Of a stretch of 64,000 nt of DNA, positions 1 through 11,625 are shown piece by piece. The notes under the pieces were generated by a model. It saw only the letters and a program-made list of their open reading frames with translations, did not search any database and was not told the origin of the DNA. Both the position numbers and the translations under genes were made by a program. The DNA is from Podocnemis expansa (Eukaryota > Chordata > Testudines > Podocnemididae): positions 7,737,594 to 7,801,593 of the forward strand of contig ML682024.1 of assembly GCA_007922195.1 (NCBI GenBank), given 5' to 3'. Numbering within the stretch: the stretch's first letter is position 1; the number at the start of each line of letters is the position of its first letter.

Positions 1-3000
1 AACCAGTGGGTCCTCAAGACGGTAAAAAAGGGGTACTGCATTCAGTTTCATTCAACTCCTTGGGTCAGAAAACCACCCCCTCCACCAAGCCTTGGAAACC
101 GGGAAATGGATTACCACCTCAAGATCGAGTCAGAGGAGTCGCTGGCACTGGGCATCCTGGGCACGTGCCCTGAATCCCGGCGCCAATGCCCCGGGTCTGG
201 CGGGGCCCTCACCTGGTCTCCGGCCCAATCCAGCCGGAGATCTGGGGCCCAGCTGCCCGCAGCCGCGGCAGCCCTGTCCCCAGCTGGGGATCCAGGGCTC
301 AGCCACCTGCAGCAGCGGTGGCTGCTCTGGCCCCAGCCCCGGCCAGGTATGCGGGGCCCAGCAGCACGCGGCAGCTTCCAGCCCTGTCCCCAGCCAGGGG
401 GCATGGCCTGTGGCCTGGGGGCCATGCCCTGGATCCCTCCCTGGGGCAGCGACGTCCATGGATCAAGTGTGAGAAACTCCTGTCTATTGGGGCCATAGAG
501 TAGGTCCCAAAGCGGGAATGGGGAAAAGGGTTTTATTCCCAGTACTTTCTGGTCCCCAAACCCAACGGGGACCTGAGACCCATTCTAGATCTCAGACCCT
601 TAAACAAGCACATAAAGAAAATAAAGTTCTGCATGGTTTCCCTGTCACAGATTGTCCCATCTCTATCTCCTGGAGATTGGTCCGCAGCCCTCGATCTCAA
701 AGATGCCTACCTCCATATCGCAAAACACCCCTACCAGACAGTACCTAAGGTTCATGGTGGGGGGAAATCACTTCCAATTTACATCGCTCCCCTTCAGACT
801 CTCTCTGGCCCCCAGGATGTTCATGAAGTGCATGGCACCGGTAGCGGCATTCCTGCACTGGCGGGGCATAAAAATCTACCCCTACTTAGACAATTGGCTA
901 ATACTTGGGGAATCAAGGGCCCAGGTAAGGCTGCATGTCAGAGCAGTAACCAAGCTCTGCGGGTATCTGGATCTTTGCATAAATCAAGAAAAGTCAAAAC
1001 TTTGCCTGTCCCAGAATATAGAGCTCATAGGAGGCCTTTCAGATGCTTGCAAAGGGATGGCCTCCCTGCCCCCTTCAAGATTTTGGTCGATCTGCACCAT
1101 CATTATGGAGCTGCAGAACTCTCAGGTAACCACAGCCCGTCGCCGCCTACAGCTCCTTGGACACATGGCAGCCTCCACCTCTGTGATCCGGATGTCACGC
1201 CTGAGAATGAGGCCCCTCCTGGTCTGGTTCTCCAGGGTGTTCCACCCACAGAGGGATTCCCTAACCAAGGTACTGTCAGTTCCCCAAGATATTCTGGGGA
1301 CATTACAAATTTGGAAGGAGTCCCGCTTTGCCATGGAGGGGATTCCCTTCACAGCGCTGACGCCTTCAGTGACTCTGATATCCGATGCCTCGGACTCGGG
1401 GTGGGGGGCCCATATATCTGGGGGACTCTCCACGCAGGGGCTCTGGTCCCACACAGACAGTCTCCTCCACATAAACATGAAGGAACTGCAAGCTATCAGA
1501 CTGGCTCGCACGATCTTCCTGGACAAAATACAGGGCAGATCAGTTCAGATTCTAATGGACAATACCACAGCCATGTTCTACACAAACCGGCAAGGGGCAG
1601 GTCCGGTCTCCAGTGATCTGCAAAGAAGTGTGCAAACTCTGGGAGCTAGCCCTAAAACACAGTTTCAACCTGGTGGCTGCACACCTACCGGGAGTGGACA
1701 ACAAGTGGGCGGAATCCCTCAGCAGAAAACCCCTAGTGAACCATGAGTGGTCACTCCATGATGCAGTGGTCTCCCCGCTGATACACAAATGGGGTACACA
1801 CCAAATAGACTTGTTTGCGACACAACAAAACCACAAGTGTCAGCCATTTTGCTTTCCCTGGGGTCGTGGAAGGGTCCCTAAAGGACGCCTTCCTCATCAG
1901 CTGGTTGGGGCCCCTGATGTATGCCATCTCACCAGCCCCTCTGCTATACAAGGTTCTTCTGAAGATCAGACTGGACGGAGCAAACATAATACTGATAGCT
2001 CTGGACTGGCCCAGGCAACACTGGTTCCCACTCCTACAGGATCTGTCTGTAGAGACCCCACTCTGCCTTCCCCCGTGGATGGACCTGCTGACACAGGACT
2101 CGGGGTGCCTCCGGCACCTGAAACCAGGCTGCCTGCACCTGAGAGCCTGGAAACTCTCTGGTTCAATGAGCCGGAAAAGCTCTGCTCAGACAGGGTTAGG
2201 AAGGTCCTGGTTAGTAGTCGGAGACCATCAACCAGGTCCACCTACACGGCCAAATGGAAGCGATTCTCCATCTGGGCTCAAGACAGGCATGTAGACCCTG
2301 CGCTAGCCTGCTTCACCAAATCCTCAACTATCTGCTAGACCTCAGAGACAAAGGCCTCTCACTTTCCTCTCTGAGAGTCCACCTAGCAGTGATCTCAGCC
2401 CTCAGTGAGAAAGTGGATGGAATCTCCCTCTTTGCTTACCCTATCTCCACAAGGTTCCTGAAAGGGTTTGAAAGACTCTTTCCACAACCCCGTCAACCCA
2501 CCCCTCTCTGGGACCATTAGATTCATGCACCCTACTGGTCCTTTCTTGGAAGGTGGCCTTCTTGGTAGCAATCACCTCTGCCAGACAGGTCTCAGAATTG
2601 AAGGCCCTCTCCTCAGAACCCCCGTACACAAGGTTCTTCCCTGACAAGGTGGTTCTGCGTCATCACCCTTCCTTTCTCCCTAAGGTGGCTACTCCCTTCC
2701 ACTTTAACCAGGAAATTTGCTTGCCAGTATTTTATCCAGATCCTCAGGTCACGGAGAACCAGAGGAGGTGGCATACCCTGGATGTAAGGAGAGCGCTCCT
2801 AATATACTTGGAACGCATGTGATCGTTTCGCAGCACCTCCCAACTCTTTGTGGTGGTTGCAGAGCACAAAAGAGGTCTTCCAGTGTCCTCTCAGTGTATC
2901 TCCAAATGGATAGTGAACTGCATCAAAGACTGGGTCAGGGTCACGGTCACCTACATAGCCTCGGTCACAGCACAGAGGGGGCGTTGGACGTGTACCCTGA

Positions 3001-3115
3001 CCTGATAGGCTAAGGCTAAAGACTTTCAGAGCTACCGTGCACTGCAGCATGTAAACACCTATAGCTGAATGTATGTGAGCAGCCCATCTCGAAGAAGGAC
3101 AGTTATTGGTAAGTA
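1..3115 (+). mobile_element. Decayed DIRS-type tyrosine-recombinase retroelement
   Basis: Translated pieces match a DIRS pol region in order. A reverse transcriptase spans roughly 520-1350, with FLVPKPNGDLRP, ALDLKDAYLHI and a YPYLDN active-site box (normally YLDD). An RNase H spans about 1350-1750, with LISDASDSGWGAH and INMKELQAI. A tyrosine-recombinase part spans about 2210-3000, with STRSTYTAKWKRF, SLRVHLAVISA, LVAITSARQVSEL and LDVRRALLIYLE. The pieces lie in different frames with stops between them, so the copy is dead. The left side leaves the window, and a GC-rich repeat interrupts the region just before the RT. The right end near 3115 is placed by the downstream stretch around 3090-3115 and is approximate. 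DIRS elements are known from turtles, lizards, amphibians and fish. No host gene is implied. Confidence 0.82.
180..465 (+). repeat. GC-rich repeat inserted in the DIRS element (copy 1)
   Basis: This block of GGGGATC-, GGGGCCCAGC- and CCTGTCCCCAGC-type motifs interrupts the DIRS reading frame, which resumes around 460-500 with the residues KLLSIGAIE. The same motif order occurs on the opposite strand at 5410-5810. The internal unit is about 60 bp and degenerate. Long open frames across it are a by-product of GC content. The family is not recognised. Confidence 0.6.
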
Positions 3116-3119
3116 ACCC

Positions 3120-3960
3120 ACCCTTTCACAGACACCTTCCCTCACAGGGCCACCAGCTCTCAGCTAGATCCTCCCTGTGCATCAGAATAAAAAATACACA
3201 CAGCCCACATCCTCCAAAAGAATCATCCCCAACACCATCCAAGACCTTGGACACTCTGTGTTGTCACTCTGGAGGATTAAAGTCGCTGATTCCCACAGGG
3301 TCCGACACTTTGGTTATGTCTGTTATTGTCTCTAAAATTGCCTCCTCCACCTCCTGCTTTCGGTGGCCTCTAGTTAGATGTGGAAAGATTCCAATTTTTT
3401 AATCAGCGAATTTTGGTAGATGTTAATTTCCCAAAAACATGAATTTTCCCATACATGTCAATTTCCCTCCATGAACGAGAAGGATGAAAACGTGTTCATC
3501 AGTAATCATCTACATTACCAACTAGGCCCAGTAAGACCCATGCCATTAGAGTCTGTTATGTTGCTGCATATATTTTGAATGCTGTTGTTGACAAACAGTG
3601 TCATGAAATTGTCACCTTTTGAATCTCAGCCTCTGCCATCATTGCATAGTTATTGTCTGACCCTCCCCATTGTCTGACAGCCCCTCCATAATTTCCTGCA
3701 CCTCTCAAAATGTAAATCAATAAAAATTGTGGAAAAAATTAAAGAAAAAAGTTGATATTATCAGCTGATGTTATTTTAAAAATTGAATCCTGCCATGTTT
3801 GGTGATAGCAGCTGCCTACTGTGACATTGGCCCTGCTGCCTCCCCTCCCACACTTTGTTATCTTCATTCAAAGAGGTTCAGCATCTCTGCTCCTCACCCC
3901 TCTTTGGATCATAAAGCAAGTGTATACATTGTCTGGCTGAGCTCACACACCCATCTCTGC
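3120..3960. other. Unassigned intergenic sequence
   Basis: No coding exon, RNA gene or recognisable repeat terminus is seen here. The right half is AT-rich with an AATAAAAATT stretch near 3718 that has no upstream gene to serve. It may be an old unrecognisable transposon. Confidence 0.4.
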
Positions 3961-3964
3961 AATG

Positions 3965-4432
3965 CCAATCAAGCCAAGAAGGATGTTGTTAAGTTAAAGA
4001 GGGGTCAGAGAAGAGCTGTGAGAGTGATTAAAGGATTAGAAAACCTTCATTATCATTCTAGTCTCTGGAGCTCAATTAGTTTAACAAAGAGAAGGTTGTG
4101 GAAACAGCTGGGGGGACTTGATCTCCATCAGTCAGTATCTACCAGGGGAACAAATATGCAATCTAGAAGACAAAGGTCTACGTGATCCAATGGCTGGAAG
4201 TTGAACTCAGACTGGAAATCAAGTGTACATTTTTAACAGGGGTGGAAATTAACCATGGGGACGATTTCTGACAGGTTGTAGTGGCTTCTTTATCACTGCC
4301 CTTTTTAAAATCCAAATTGGATGTTTTCCTAAAAGTTCTGCTCAAAGAGTTATTTTGGGGCAGATCTGTACCAGAGGTCAGGCAAGATTATCAAACTGGT
4401 CCCTTCTGGCCAAGGAATCTATGACTCTTGGC
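3965..4432 (+). mobile_element. Old CR1 LINE 3' fragment
   Basis: The stretch carries the diverged end of CR1 ORF2 (GQRRAVRVIKGLENL type residues) and a CR1-like tail with CTGGTCCCTTCTGGCC followed by GAATCTATGACTC. It is more diverged than the CR1 copies at 4905 and 39196, so it is older. Frames are broken. Confidence 0.6.
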
Positions 4433-4493
4433 TTCACAACAGATTGGATTTCATGTTTCAGTCTTACCACTGCATTTCTGCCAGCTTCTAGAG

Positions 4494-4681
4494 CAAGGGT
4501 CTCAAACATGCGGCACTTGGACCATATGTGGCCCCTACAGCTATCTCCTGCAGCCTGCAATGACACTATCATTACCAATTTTTGAAATATCATTGTATGA
4601 AAAGGTTTCAGTGGTGCAGCCCTTGGGCTAACATACTGGTCCTCATGCAGCTTTCATGGTGATTTGAGTTTGAGACCCCTG
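4494..4681. mobile_element. hAT-like MITE
   Basis: The ends form terminal inverted repeats, CAAGGGTCTCAAAC on the left and GTTTGAGACCCCTG on the right. The flanking 8 bases, TTCTAGAG at 4486-4493 and CTTTAGAG at 4682-4689, are a mildly mutated 8-bp target duplication as expected for hAT transposition. It is non-coding at 188 bp. Confidence 0.7.
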
Positions 4682-4904
4682 CTTTAGAGACAGGCAAAGG
4701 ACTGGATTTTGGGCTTGCTGTAAGATCTGAATGAGCAGGGGGTGGAGGAAATCACATCAAACAAACTGTTCTTCCAAATTGTTGTCTGAGTGAAAAGTCA
4801 GGAAAATATTCAGTTGGGGTCCAGTGAAATATTGTCATGTTTGTTAGCTTAAAGGGTTTTGATTTTTAATTGATTTTTCAGTAACATTGCATATCAAAAC
4901 TATT

Positions 4905-5372
4905 TGACTACAAAAAGGACGTGGACAAATTAGAAAGAGTCCAGCAGAGGGCAACAAAAATGATCAAGAGGCTGGAGCACAAGACCTATTATTATTTAGC
5001 CTGCAGAAGAGAAGACTGAGGAGGGATTTGATAGCAACCTTCAACTACTTGAAGAGATGCTCCAAGGAGAACGGAGCTTAGCTGTTCTCAGTAGTAACAG
5101 AGGACAGAACAAGGACCAATGGTTTCAAGCTGCAGCTGGGGAGGTTGAGGTTGGATATTAGGAAAAACTTTCTTAATAGGCGAGCAGTGAAGCATTGGAA
5201 TGGACTACCTAGGGAAGTGGTGGAATCTCCATCTTTGGAGATATTTAAGGCTCGGTTAGAGAAAACCCTAGCTGGGATACTTTAGTGGGAGTGGTCCTGC
5301 TTTTTTGGCAGGGGGTTGGACTAGATGACCTCATGAGGTCCCTTCCAACCCTATAATTCTATGATTCTATAA
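4905..5372 (+). mobile_element. CR1 LINE 3' fragment with terminal tail
   Basis: The end of CR1 ORF2 ([17 protein letters not shown] type residues, with a small deletion after it) is followed by the CR1 3' UTR (GGACTAGATGACCTCATGAG) and the typical terminal ATTCTATGATTCTAT repeat near 5355-5370. It is 5' truncated as usual for CR1. Confidence 0.88.
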
Positions 5373-5409
5373 AAACAGCTTGTCTTGGTTTTAAAATTGT
5401 CACTGATGG

Positions 5410-5810
5410 AGAATCCATCATAGCCCTTGGCAGGGGCATTGCTGCCCCGGGGAGGGACCTGGGGCATAGTCCCAGCCTCCACCCCCAGCCCGCAGGTTAT
5501 GCCCCCTGGCTGCAGGCCATGCCCCCTGCCCGGGGACAGGGCTGGAAGCTGCCGTGCACCGCTGCGGGCGGCTGGGCCCCGCATCCCCGGCTGGGGACGG
5601 GGATGGAGCAACCACTGCTGCTGCGGGTGGCTGGGCCCCAGATCCCCCATGGGGGACGGGGCTGCTGTGGCTGCGGCCGCAGGTGGCTGGGCCCCAGATC
5701 CTCGGCTGGGGACAGGGCCAGGAGCGGCCTCCGCAGTCGAGCCCCAGATCCCCAGCTGGGGACAGGGCTGCTGTGGCCGTGGGCGGCTGGGCCCCAGATG
5801 TCGGGCCCAG
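5410..5810 (-). repeat. GC-rich repeat (copy 2), inverted relative to copy 1
   Basis: Read on the minus strand, the block shows at least four degenerate units of about 60-70 bp beginning GGGGATCTGGGGCCCAGC, followed by the same tail motifs as the copy at 180-465 (GCAGCTTCCAGCCCTGTCCC, then GGGGGCATGGCCTG). It sits exactly between two CR1 fragments of opposite orientation. The family is not recognised. Confidence 0.65.
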
Positions 5811-5811
5811 C

Positions 5812-6430
5812 CAGGGTTTTGTCCAGCTGGGCCTTAAACATCTCCAAAGACAGATTCCACCACCTCCCTAAGTAGCCCATTCCAATGCTTCACCACGCGT
5901 CTAATAAGAAACTTTTTCCTAATATCCAACCTCAGCGTCCCCAGCTGCAACTTGAAACCATTGCTCCTTGTTCTGTCCTCTGTTACTACTGAGAACAGCT
6001 GAGCTCCCTCCTCCTTGGAGCATCCCTTCAAGTAGTTGAAGGTTGCTATCAAATCCCTCCTCAGTCTCCTCTTCTGCAGGCTAAATAAGCCTAGTTCCTT
6101 GAGTCTTTCTTCATAGGTCTTGTGCTCCAGCCTCTTGATCATTTTTGTTGCCCTCCGCTGGACTCTTTCTAATTTGTCCACGTACTCTTTGTAGTGGGGA
6201 GCCCAAAGCCGGACACAGTATTCCAGATGCGGCCTCACTAGTACCGGATAGAGGAGAACGATCACATCCCTCCACCTGCTGGAAACACTTCTTCTGATGC
6301 AGCCCAGTATGCCATTGGCCTTTTTGGCAGCAAGAGCACACTGCTGACTCATATCTAGCTTCCCATCCACCATGACCCCCAGGTCCTTTTCTATAGTGGA
6401 GGAAAACTCAGGATTTTGGCTTAACTCCAT
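5812..6430 (-). mobile_element. CR1 LINE fragment, ORF2 C-terminal part
   Basis: An open stretch of 198 codons on the minus strand encodes the CR1 ORF2 C-terminus ([32 protein letters not shown] and [19 protein letters not shown] type residues). The 3' UTR and tail are missing because the sequence switches into the GC-rich repeat at about 5812. It is not a host gene. Confidence 0.88.
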
Positions 6431-6594
6431 GCAAGCAAGGGTCAGGGTTCAGGGATGGGTGGATGGCGGATGTGTAACTGCCACACATGGACCCCTTATG
6501 ACAGGGATGCCAAAGAGTTAATAAATCAATAGGGTTCTAAGCCCTAGCTCTTATATGGGGCATCTAACACAGAGATAATCCCAGAATGCTTTAC

Positions 6595-6775
6595 TGAAAA
6601 TTATCCTTGTTCTAGAAATGGGGAAACTGAGACAGGGCAGAAACATGCCCCAGGTCACCTTCCAGGGTCAAAGCCCATGATAGAATGTATCTGATGCTCG
6701 TCCCCACTCTGTGCTCTAACCACTAGCCCCCTCTCCTCTCCCAGAAGCAGGTGCAGAACCCAGGCATCCTGAATC
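6595..6775 (-). repeat. MIR/tRNA-like SINE fragment
   Basis: The plus strand reads GGGGAAACTGAGACAGGGC and later GTGCTCTAACCACTAG, the reverse complements of the MIR CORE end and of a tRNA-like A-box region (TAGTGGTTAGAGC). It is old and diverged. The rest of 6430-7160 shows no gene or clear repeat. Confidence 0.55.
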
Positions 6776-7179
6776 TCTCAAGCCCAATGAGTTTAGTGCC
6801 TACCAACACCAGGAGGAGATTCACTTTCCCTGAGAACTGCCTGAGCTGCAGGGAAATTGCCTTCAGCTGGGAACACTAAAGGGGGCAGCACACAGATGGG
6901 CAACTTGGCTCTCTCTCGCAAGCATACAGCAGGGGTTACCCCCCCCCCAGCAGAACACACACAAATACACCCACCCATCCACAGAGTGGGACCTGACCCT
7001 CCAGCAGGACACACACACAAACGCAGGCATGCATGCCCTGGTGATTTACTCCTGCAGTGGTGGGGTCTTCTTTTGGCCAGAAAGGGGAGTAGGGGGAATC
7101 CCCCACCCCTTCATCTGCTCCCTAATTTACCAGGTTCCAAAGGGGCAGCCCTGTTAGTCTAGTTGAGTAAAACAAATAG

Positions 7180-7300
7180 GGAGTCCTGTGGCACTTAAAG
7201 ACTAACACATTTATTCATTGCCATGAGCTTGACAAAGTGGGATTTTCTCCATGAAAGCTCATGTGATAAATGTGTTAGTCTTTAAGTGCCACAGGACTCC
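7180..7300. repeat. Palindromic interspersed repeat, perfect 35-bp arms
   Basis: The left arm at 7180-7214 and the right arm at 7266-7300 are perfect reverse complements. Each begins or ends with the GGAGTCCTGTGGCAC type end and includes AGACTAACACATTTAT. The 51-bp centre holds GTGGGATTTTCTCC and a GAAAGCTCATG motif. Related copies occur at 38021, 47024 and 47316. The arrangement looks like two copies of one family joined head to head. Confidence 0.8.
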
Positions 7301-7309
7301 ATGTTGGGG

Positions 7310-8530
7310 CAGCACCTAATCACAGGGGCTTGATCTTGGAACCAGAGAATGTGCTTAAAAGGGGGCCAGATGGGGAGGCTGAGGCCCACATTGTACATCA
7401 GGTCACCCAGTGCTTCACTCCAGAGGGGCCACACGCCAGTGCCAGGTGAGGAGTCCCCTGTAGGAGCTGATGCGAGCTGTCGGGTGAGGGCTGGGTATCA
7501 GGTGCTGGGCGGTTGGGGGGCTCTGTTCTTTGCCAGTCTAACTGGTCTAACCAGCCCAGATAAGTGGCAGGTGCAGATTCTCTGGCTCTATATTTAGTAG
7601 CTAATGACAGGTTGGGACAGTGGATCTGCCAGCTCAGCGCCTCTGCAGGGCCTGTACTGGCAAGTCTAGAGTCCCTCTCTGCCCCCCTGCTCCACCACTG
7701 AGGTCTTCTATTGCCTCTTGTTATAAAGTAGTCCCTACAAAAACTCATTGCAAAGGCAGCTATGTCCCTGCACCCTGGGCACAGAATGGGATGCTGAACC
7801 AATCCCCCTGGGGGGGGTCTTTCTGGCTCCTCTCCAGTCCAGTCTGGCTGGGGGGGGGTTGTCCCTCACTACAAAGTCATTAAGAATGACACCGTTTACC
7901 TAATTCTGCCCAAAGAAGGGGGTCAATGGCTGGGCTGGTGCCCTTTCCATGGTCCCCCAGTGAAGTGATCAGTGGGGGCTCAAGGGGGGTCTTGCCCTTG
8001 CACAGCTGGTGTTCCAGAGCAACATTGAGGGGTTTACTTCAGGCTGGGCTGCAGGTCGGGAGTGAGGTGCCCTGGGCACCAGCAGTGCTCTGGGGAAGGG
8101 AGGTAAGACACAAACTCACCTACAGGAGCAAGAGCAGAGCTGCTCCCTAAAGAATCTCACACTTTGCAGATGCTCCCTAGCCTCCAGGCAGTGGGGCTCT
8201 CCCCCCTGTTCCCATTGAGGAGGGAGGTAGAGGCAGTCAGGACCCCATCCAGAGGGAGACACTAGACGACAGTAATGTACCAAGAGTGATCACAACCAAC
8301 CCTCCCACAGCAGCCAGGAGCACCCCCATCCCTCTCCGTGCCCTTCGCCTCCCATTCGGATGAGGAATTGTGCCTCGTTCCCTAACAGTGCGTTGGTGGG
8401 GGCGGGGGGAGGCGGGCGGCTGAAGGGGCTGTCGCTAAAGAGCCGCTCCTTTACAGAGGCGGAAAATACAATGGGAAGTAGGGGGAGGGGAAAAGGTCTC
8501 CCCCCAAGTGGGCGGATAGACTACAGCTAG
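7310..8530. other. Intergenic region upstream of CCDC106
   Basis: No exon with credible splice sites or homology was found. Open frames in this stretch have no recognisable domain. A short GC-rich run occurs around 8395-8480. It could belong to a distal promoter but nothing more can be said. Confidence 0.4.
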
Positions 8531-8539
8531 GTTATACGG

Positions 8540-8950
8540 GCTGGGGCTGGACGGATGGGTCATGGAGGGGGTTGGGGAAGGATGAATGACGAAGCGGAGC
8601 TAGATGGGTGGTGGAGGGGCTTGAGAGAATAAGTGATGGAGGAAGTTTGGGGAATGGTTGGGGGAAGGAGGATGGGTGGGGATGGATAGGGATAGGGTTG
8701 GACGGAGGCTGGGGAGCTGGATGATGGGCGGGGGAAATTGGGGGATGGATGGGTGATGGAGAGAGTTGGGAAATGGATGGGTGCACTGCAGGATGGAGGG
8801 AGGTTGGGGGATGGATGGATGATAGAGGGGGATGGATGGATAATGGAAGGGTAGGGGATGGATAAAGGTTGGGGGATGGATGGATGATGGATAGGGATAG
8901 GGCTGGAGGGAGGTTGGGGAGCTGGATGATGGGTGGGGGAATTGGGGGAT
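8540..8950 (+). repeat. GGAT-rich minisatellite entering an assembly gap
   Basis: The sequence is built from GGATGGATG, GGGGGATGGATG and GGTTGGGG motifs. A higher-order unit is visible: a block starting GGATAGGGATAGGG at 8684 recurs at 8889, a period of about 205 bp. The array has no internal stops on the minus strand and so creates spurious Pro/Ser-rich frames. Confidence 0.85.
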
Positions 8951-9350
8951 NNNNNNNNNNNNNNNNNNNNNNNNNNNNNNNNNNNNNNNNNNNNNNNNNN
9001 NNNNNNNNNNNNNNNNNNNNNNNNNNNNNNNNNNNNNNNNNNNNNNNNNNNNNNNNNNNNNNNNNNNNNNNNNNNNNNNNNNNNNNNNNNNNNNNNNNNN
9101 NNNNNNNNNNNNNNNNNNNNNNNNNNNNNNNNNNNNNNNNNNNNNNNNNNNNNNNNNNNNNNNNNNNNNNNNNNNNNNNNNNNNNNNNNNNNNNNNNNNN
9201 NNNNNNNNNNNNNNNNNNNNNNNNNNNNNNNNNNNNNNNNNNNNNNNNNNNNNNNNNNNNNNNNNNNNNNNNNNNNNNNNNNNNNNNNNNNNNNNNNNNN
9301 NNNNNNNNNNNNNNNNNNNNNNNNNNNNNNNNNNNNNNNNNNNNNNNNNN
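8951..9350. other. Assembly gap (400 N)
   Basis: Exactly 400 unknown bases follow the minisatellite. A round-number gap in a tandem array suggests that the real array length is unresolved. Any frame reported across it is meaningless. Confidence 0.98.
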
Positions 9351-9535
9351 CATGGAGGACAGCTGTGGCTGGTGAGGACAGAGTGGTCTCTATAGGGCTC
9401 TCTGGGTCTCCCTCTCCAGGCCTCCCCTCGCCCCGGGTCATTTCCCCCAAGGAAGATGCTGGTGGGAGCCTTGAGCTCTGATGGGGCAGAGACTAAATCC
9501 TGGCGTGCGGGGGGGGGGGGGGGGGGCAGCTCCAC

Positions 9536-9690
9536 GCTGTTCTCTCTGGCTCAGCCCCCCCGCGTGTCTCTGCCCTGCGTGCGTGGGCGATTCCCCCCAC
9601 CTCCGGCGGCGCTTTGCAGACGCTCCCTGGCTCTGCCGGGGGAGGGGGTGGCTTTGCGGACCGGGTGCCGGGGTTCGCGTGCAGAGCTGG
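9536..9690 (+). promoter_or_regulatory. CCDC106: Probable CpG-rich first (non-coding) exon of CCDC106
   Basis: A CpG-rich stretch ends in CAGAGCTGG followed by a GTGAGT donor at 9691, about 2.3 kb upstream of the first coding exon. A run of 18 G at 9509-9526 lies just before it. The start of transcription cannot be fixed. The exon call is inferred from position, composition and the donor. Confidence 0.5.
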
Positions 9691-10984
9691 GTGAGTGGGG
9701 AGGGAGCGGGGAGGGGGTGCTCGCTGCAGACCCCAGGCCCGTGGGGACCCCCATGCACCCCCCTCCCCTTGCAGCCCTCCACTCCCAGCTACGGGGCCGG
9801 GGACTCTTTACCGTGGATCTGTTTTGTATCCATTTTAGGGGAGGGTGGGGGTGACTCTTTATCCCCCCGGCTTTGCATCTCGCTTGCAACCCCCTCTGCC
9901 CCCCGCCGCCGCCAGGGAGCCGGGCTGGGAGCAGCCGAGTTCTGCCTTAAAAGCAAAACACCCAGCTGCGGGGGGAGGGGCAGAGAAGCCATTTTTAGGG
10001 CGATTCCCCCCATTTTGGGGCAGCCGATGGCGTTTGGGGGGGCTGGGGAGCAGGGGTCTATACATCGGGTGGAGGTCAGAGTCGATCTGAAAGTTGGGGA
10101 GGCCTGGGGGACCTGGATGTGATGTGCAGAACTGGGGGACTGGGGGGGGCTGGATCTGATTATAGGAATTGGGGGGGGCTGTTGACGGGGGCAGCTCACT
10201 CCCATCTCTGGCTGCCGAGTCTGGGTTGCTGGTTTTTGGGGTGGGGCGCCCCCAGGTGCATGCAGGGTGCTGGGTTTCATTGGAAACTCTCCCACTGTCG
10301 CTGAGGGTGGGGTGGGGGGTGTTTTCATCCCCCTAGCTTGGATCTTCTGGGTCTGTTACCCATGGGGGCTAGGCCTGGCCTATGAGGCCCCTCCCCCCCT
10401 TGCTGGCACCCATCACTGAACAAACCTATCCGTGTGTTGGATGCTCTGGTCTCTTCTTCTGGGGTGGGGGGATCCCAAGATTTTGCCAGTGGGGGCTCCC
10501 CATGGCAGCTACTTTGCTGGGATAATTTTTTTAACAAGGCCCTGGTTTCCCAGGTCTGCAGGTGGTGTTGGTTTTGGGATGGGTGCTTGGGGGAACCAAG
10601 GAATGGGAGTGTGTTTTGAAAGGATCTTGGGCTGGGGGCATGGGACTGAAAAAACATTTAGCAAGTTTGTAGGGGGAGAGGGGCGGTGATCCAGGATAGT
10701 TCAAGGTGGAAGTGCCCATCCCTCATGTCCTAACATTTTTACTGAGTATAGGTGGGGGGGAGGAAAGCTGGGGGGCTCTGGGCAATGTGGGGGGTGACGG
10801 TGGCCAGAAGTCCTTGGCAATGTGTGTTGTTGTATGTGTGACTCTGCTAAGCAAGATCGCAGGGGCTTGTCCATGTGTCATAACACCTATAGTGCATGGT
10901 GGCAGCTGATTCTCTTCCTGCTCAAGGGGCTGGGAGGCCTGGAGTGAGAGCAGTTGCTTTCCCTCTGGGAAGCTCTGAGCAATT

Positions 10985-11130
10985 GCCAGCATATGCTATT
11001 GACTAGGTGCTGAACTGAGGAAAAGGAACCAGGAGTCTTGGTTCCCCAGCACCCCTGCTCTAACCAGTAGACCCTATTCCCCTCCCAGACTGGAGTTAGA
11101 ACCCAGGAGTACTGACCCATAACTCCCCCT
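10985..11130 (-). repeat. tRNA-like SINE fragment (intron 1 of CCDC106)
   Basis: The plus strand shows CCAGGAGTCTTGGTTCC, CTGCTCTAACCAGTAGAC and AGAACCCAGGAGTAC, the reverse complements of the TAGTGGTTAGAGC and CAGGACTCCTGGGTTC signature seen in several places of this window. These resemble the A and B boxes of a tRNA-derived SINE. Confidence 0.55.
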
Positions 11131-11625
11131 TCCTTTCATAAACCCTGCACCTGGTCTTGCCCTCTGATCCTGTTCAGCACCAGCCACAGGCTCAGGAGAT
11201 AGCAGTGATAAGGGCAGTCCCTTGGTTGCAGGTCTGAGTCCCACTCCCAGAGACGTGGATTGACTGTGTGTCTCTTCTCCCCTCCCCAGGGCTGGCCGGT
11301 GGGTGGCCAGGGACAGGTTCGGAGCTGGGGTGCCCCAGAGCTTGTCTGTCACAGGTAGGTCCCTGGCTGGCCAGTGGGGAAGGTCTGAAGACAGTTCCCA
11401 GGGGGGCGTTGTCAGTCAGCCTCAGCTGTGGGAAGCTGGGGTGTGCTGCCCTGGGTGGTCGCAGGTCTCGTGGGTGATTGGCAACAGGTTCTGGGCACAG
11501 CCAGCCTGAAGCAGCTCCTGGGCACTCCTAGGGGTAGGGGACAATGGAGCAGGCACTAAGGGGATGGCACATTTAAGTGATGGGGGTGTGGGCAGCATGG
11601 GGTGATGATATGGAGCATAAGGTTG

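Noticed and set aside
8532..9535. Long open frames of 273-311 codons on the minus strand
   Set aside because: Most of their length is the 400-N gap and the rest is the GGAT minisatellite, which has no stops by composition.
9481..10122. 213-codon frame near the CCDC106 start
   Set aside because: GC-rich, starts in a homopolymer G run and crosses the GTGAGT donor of the likely first exon. No homology recognised.
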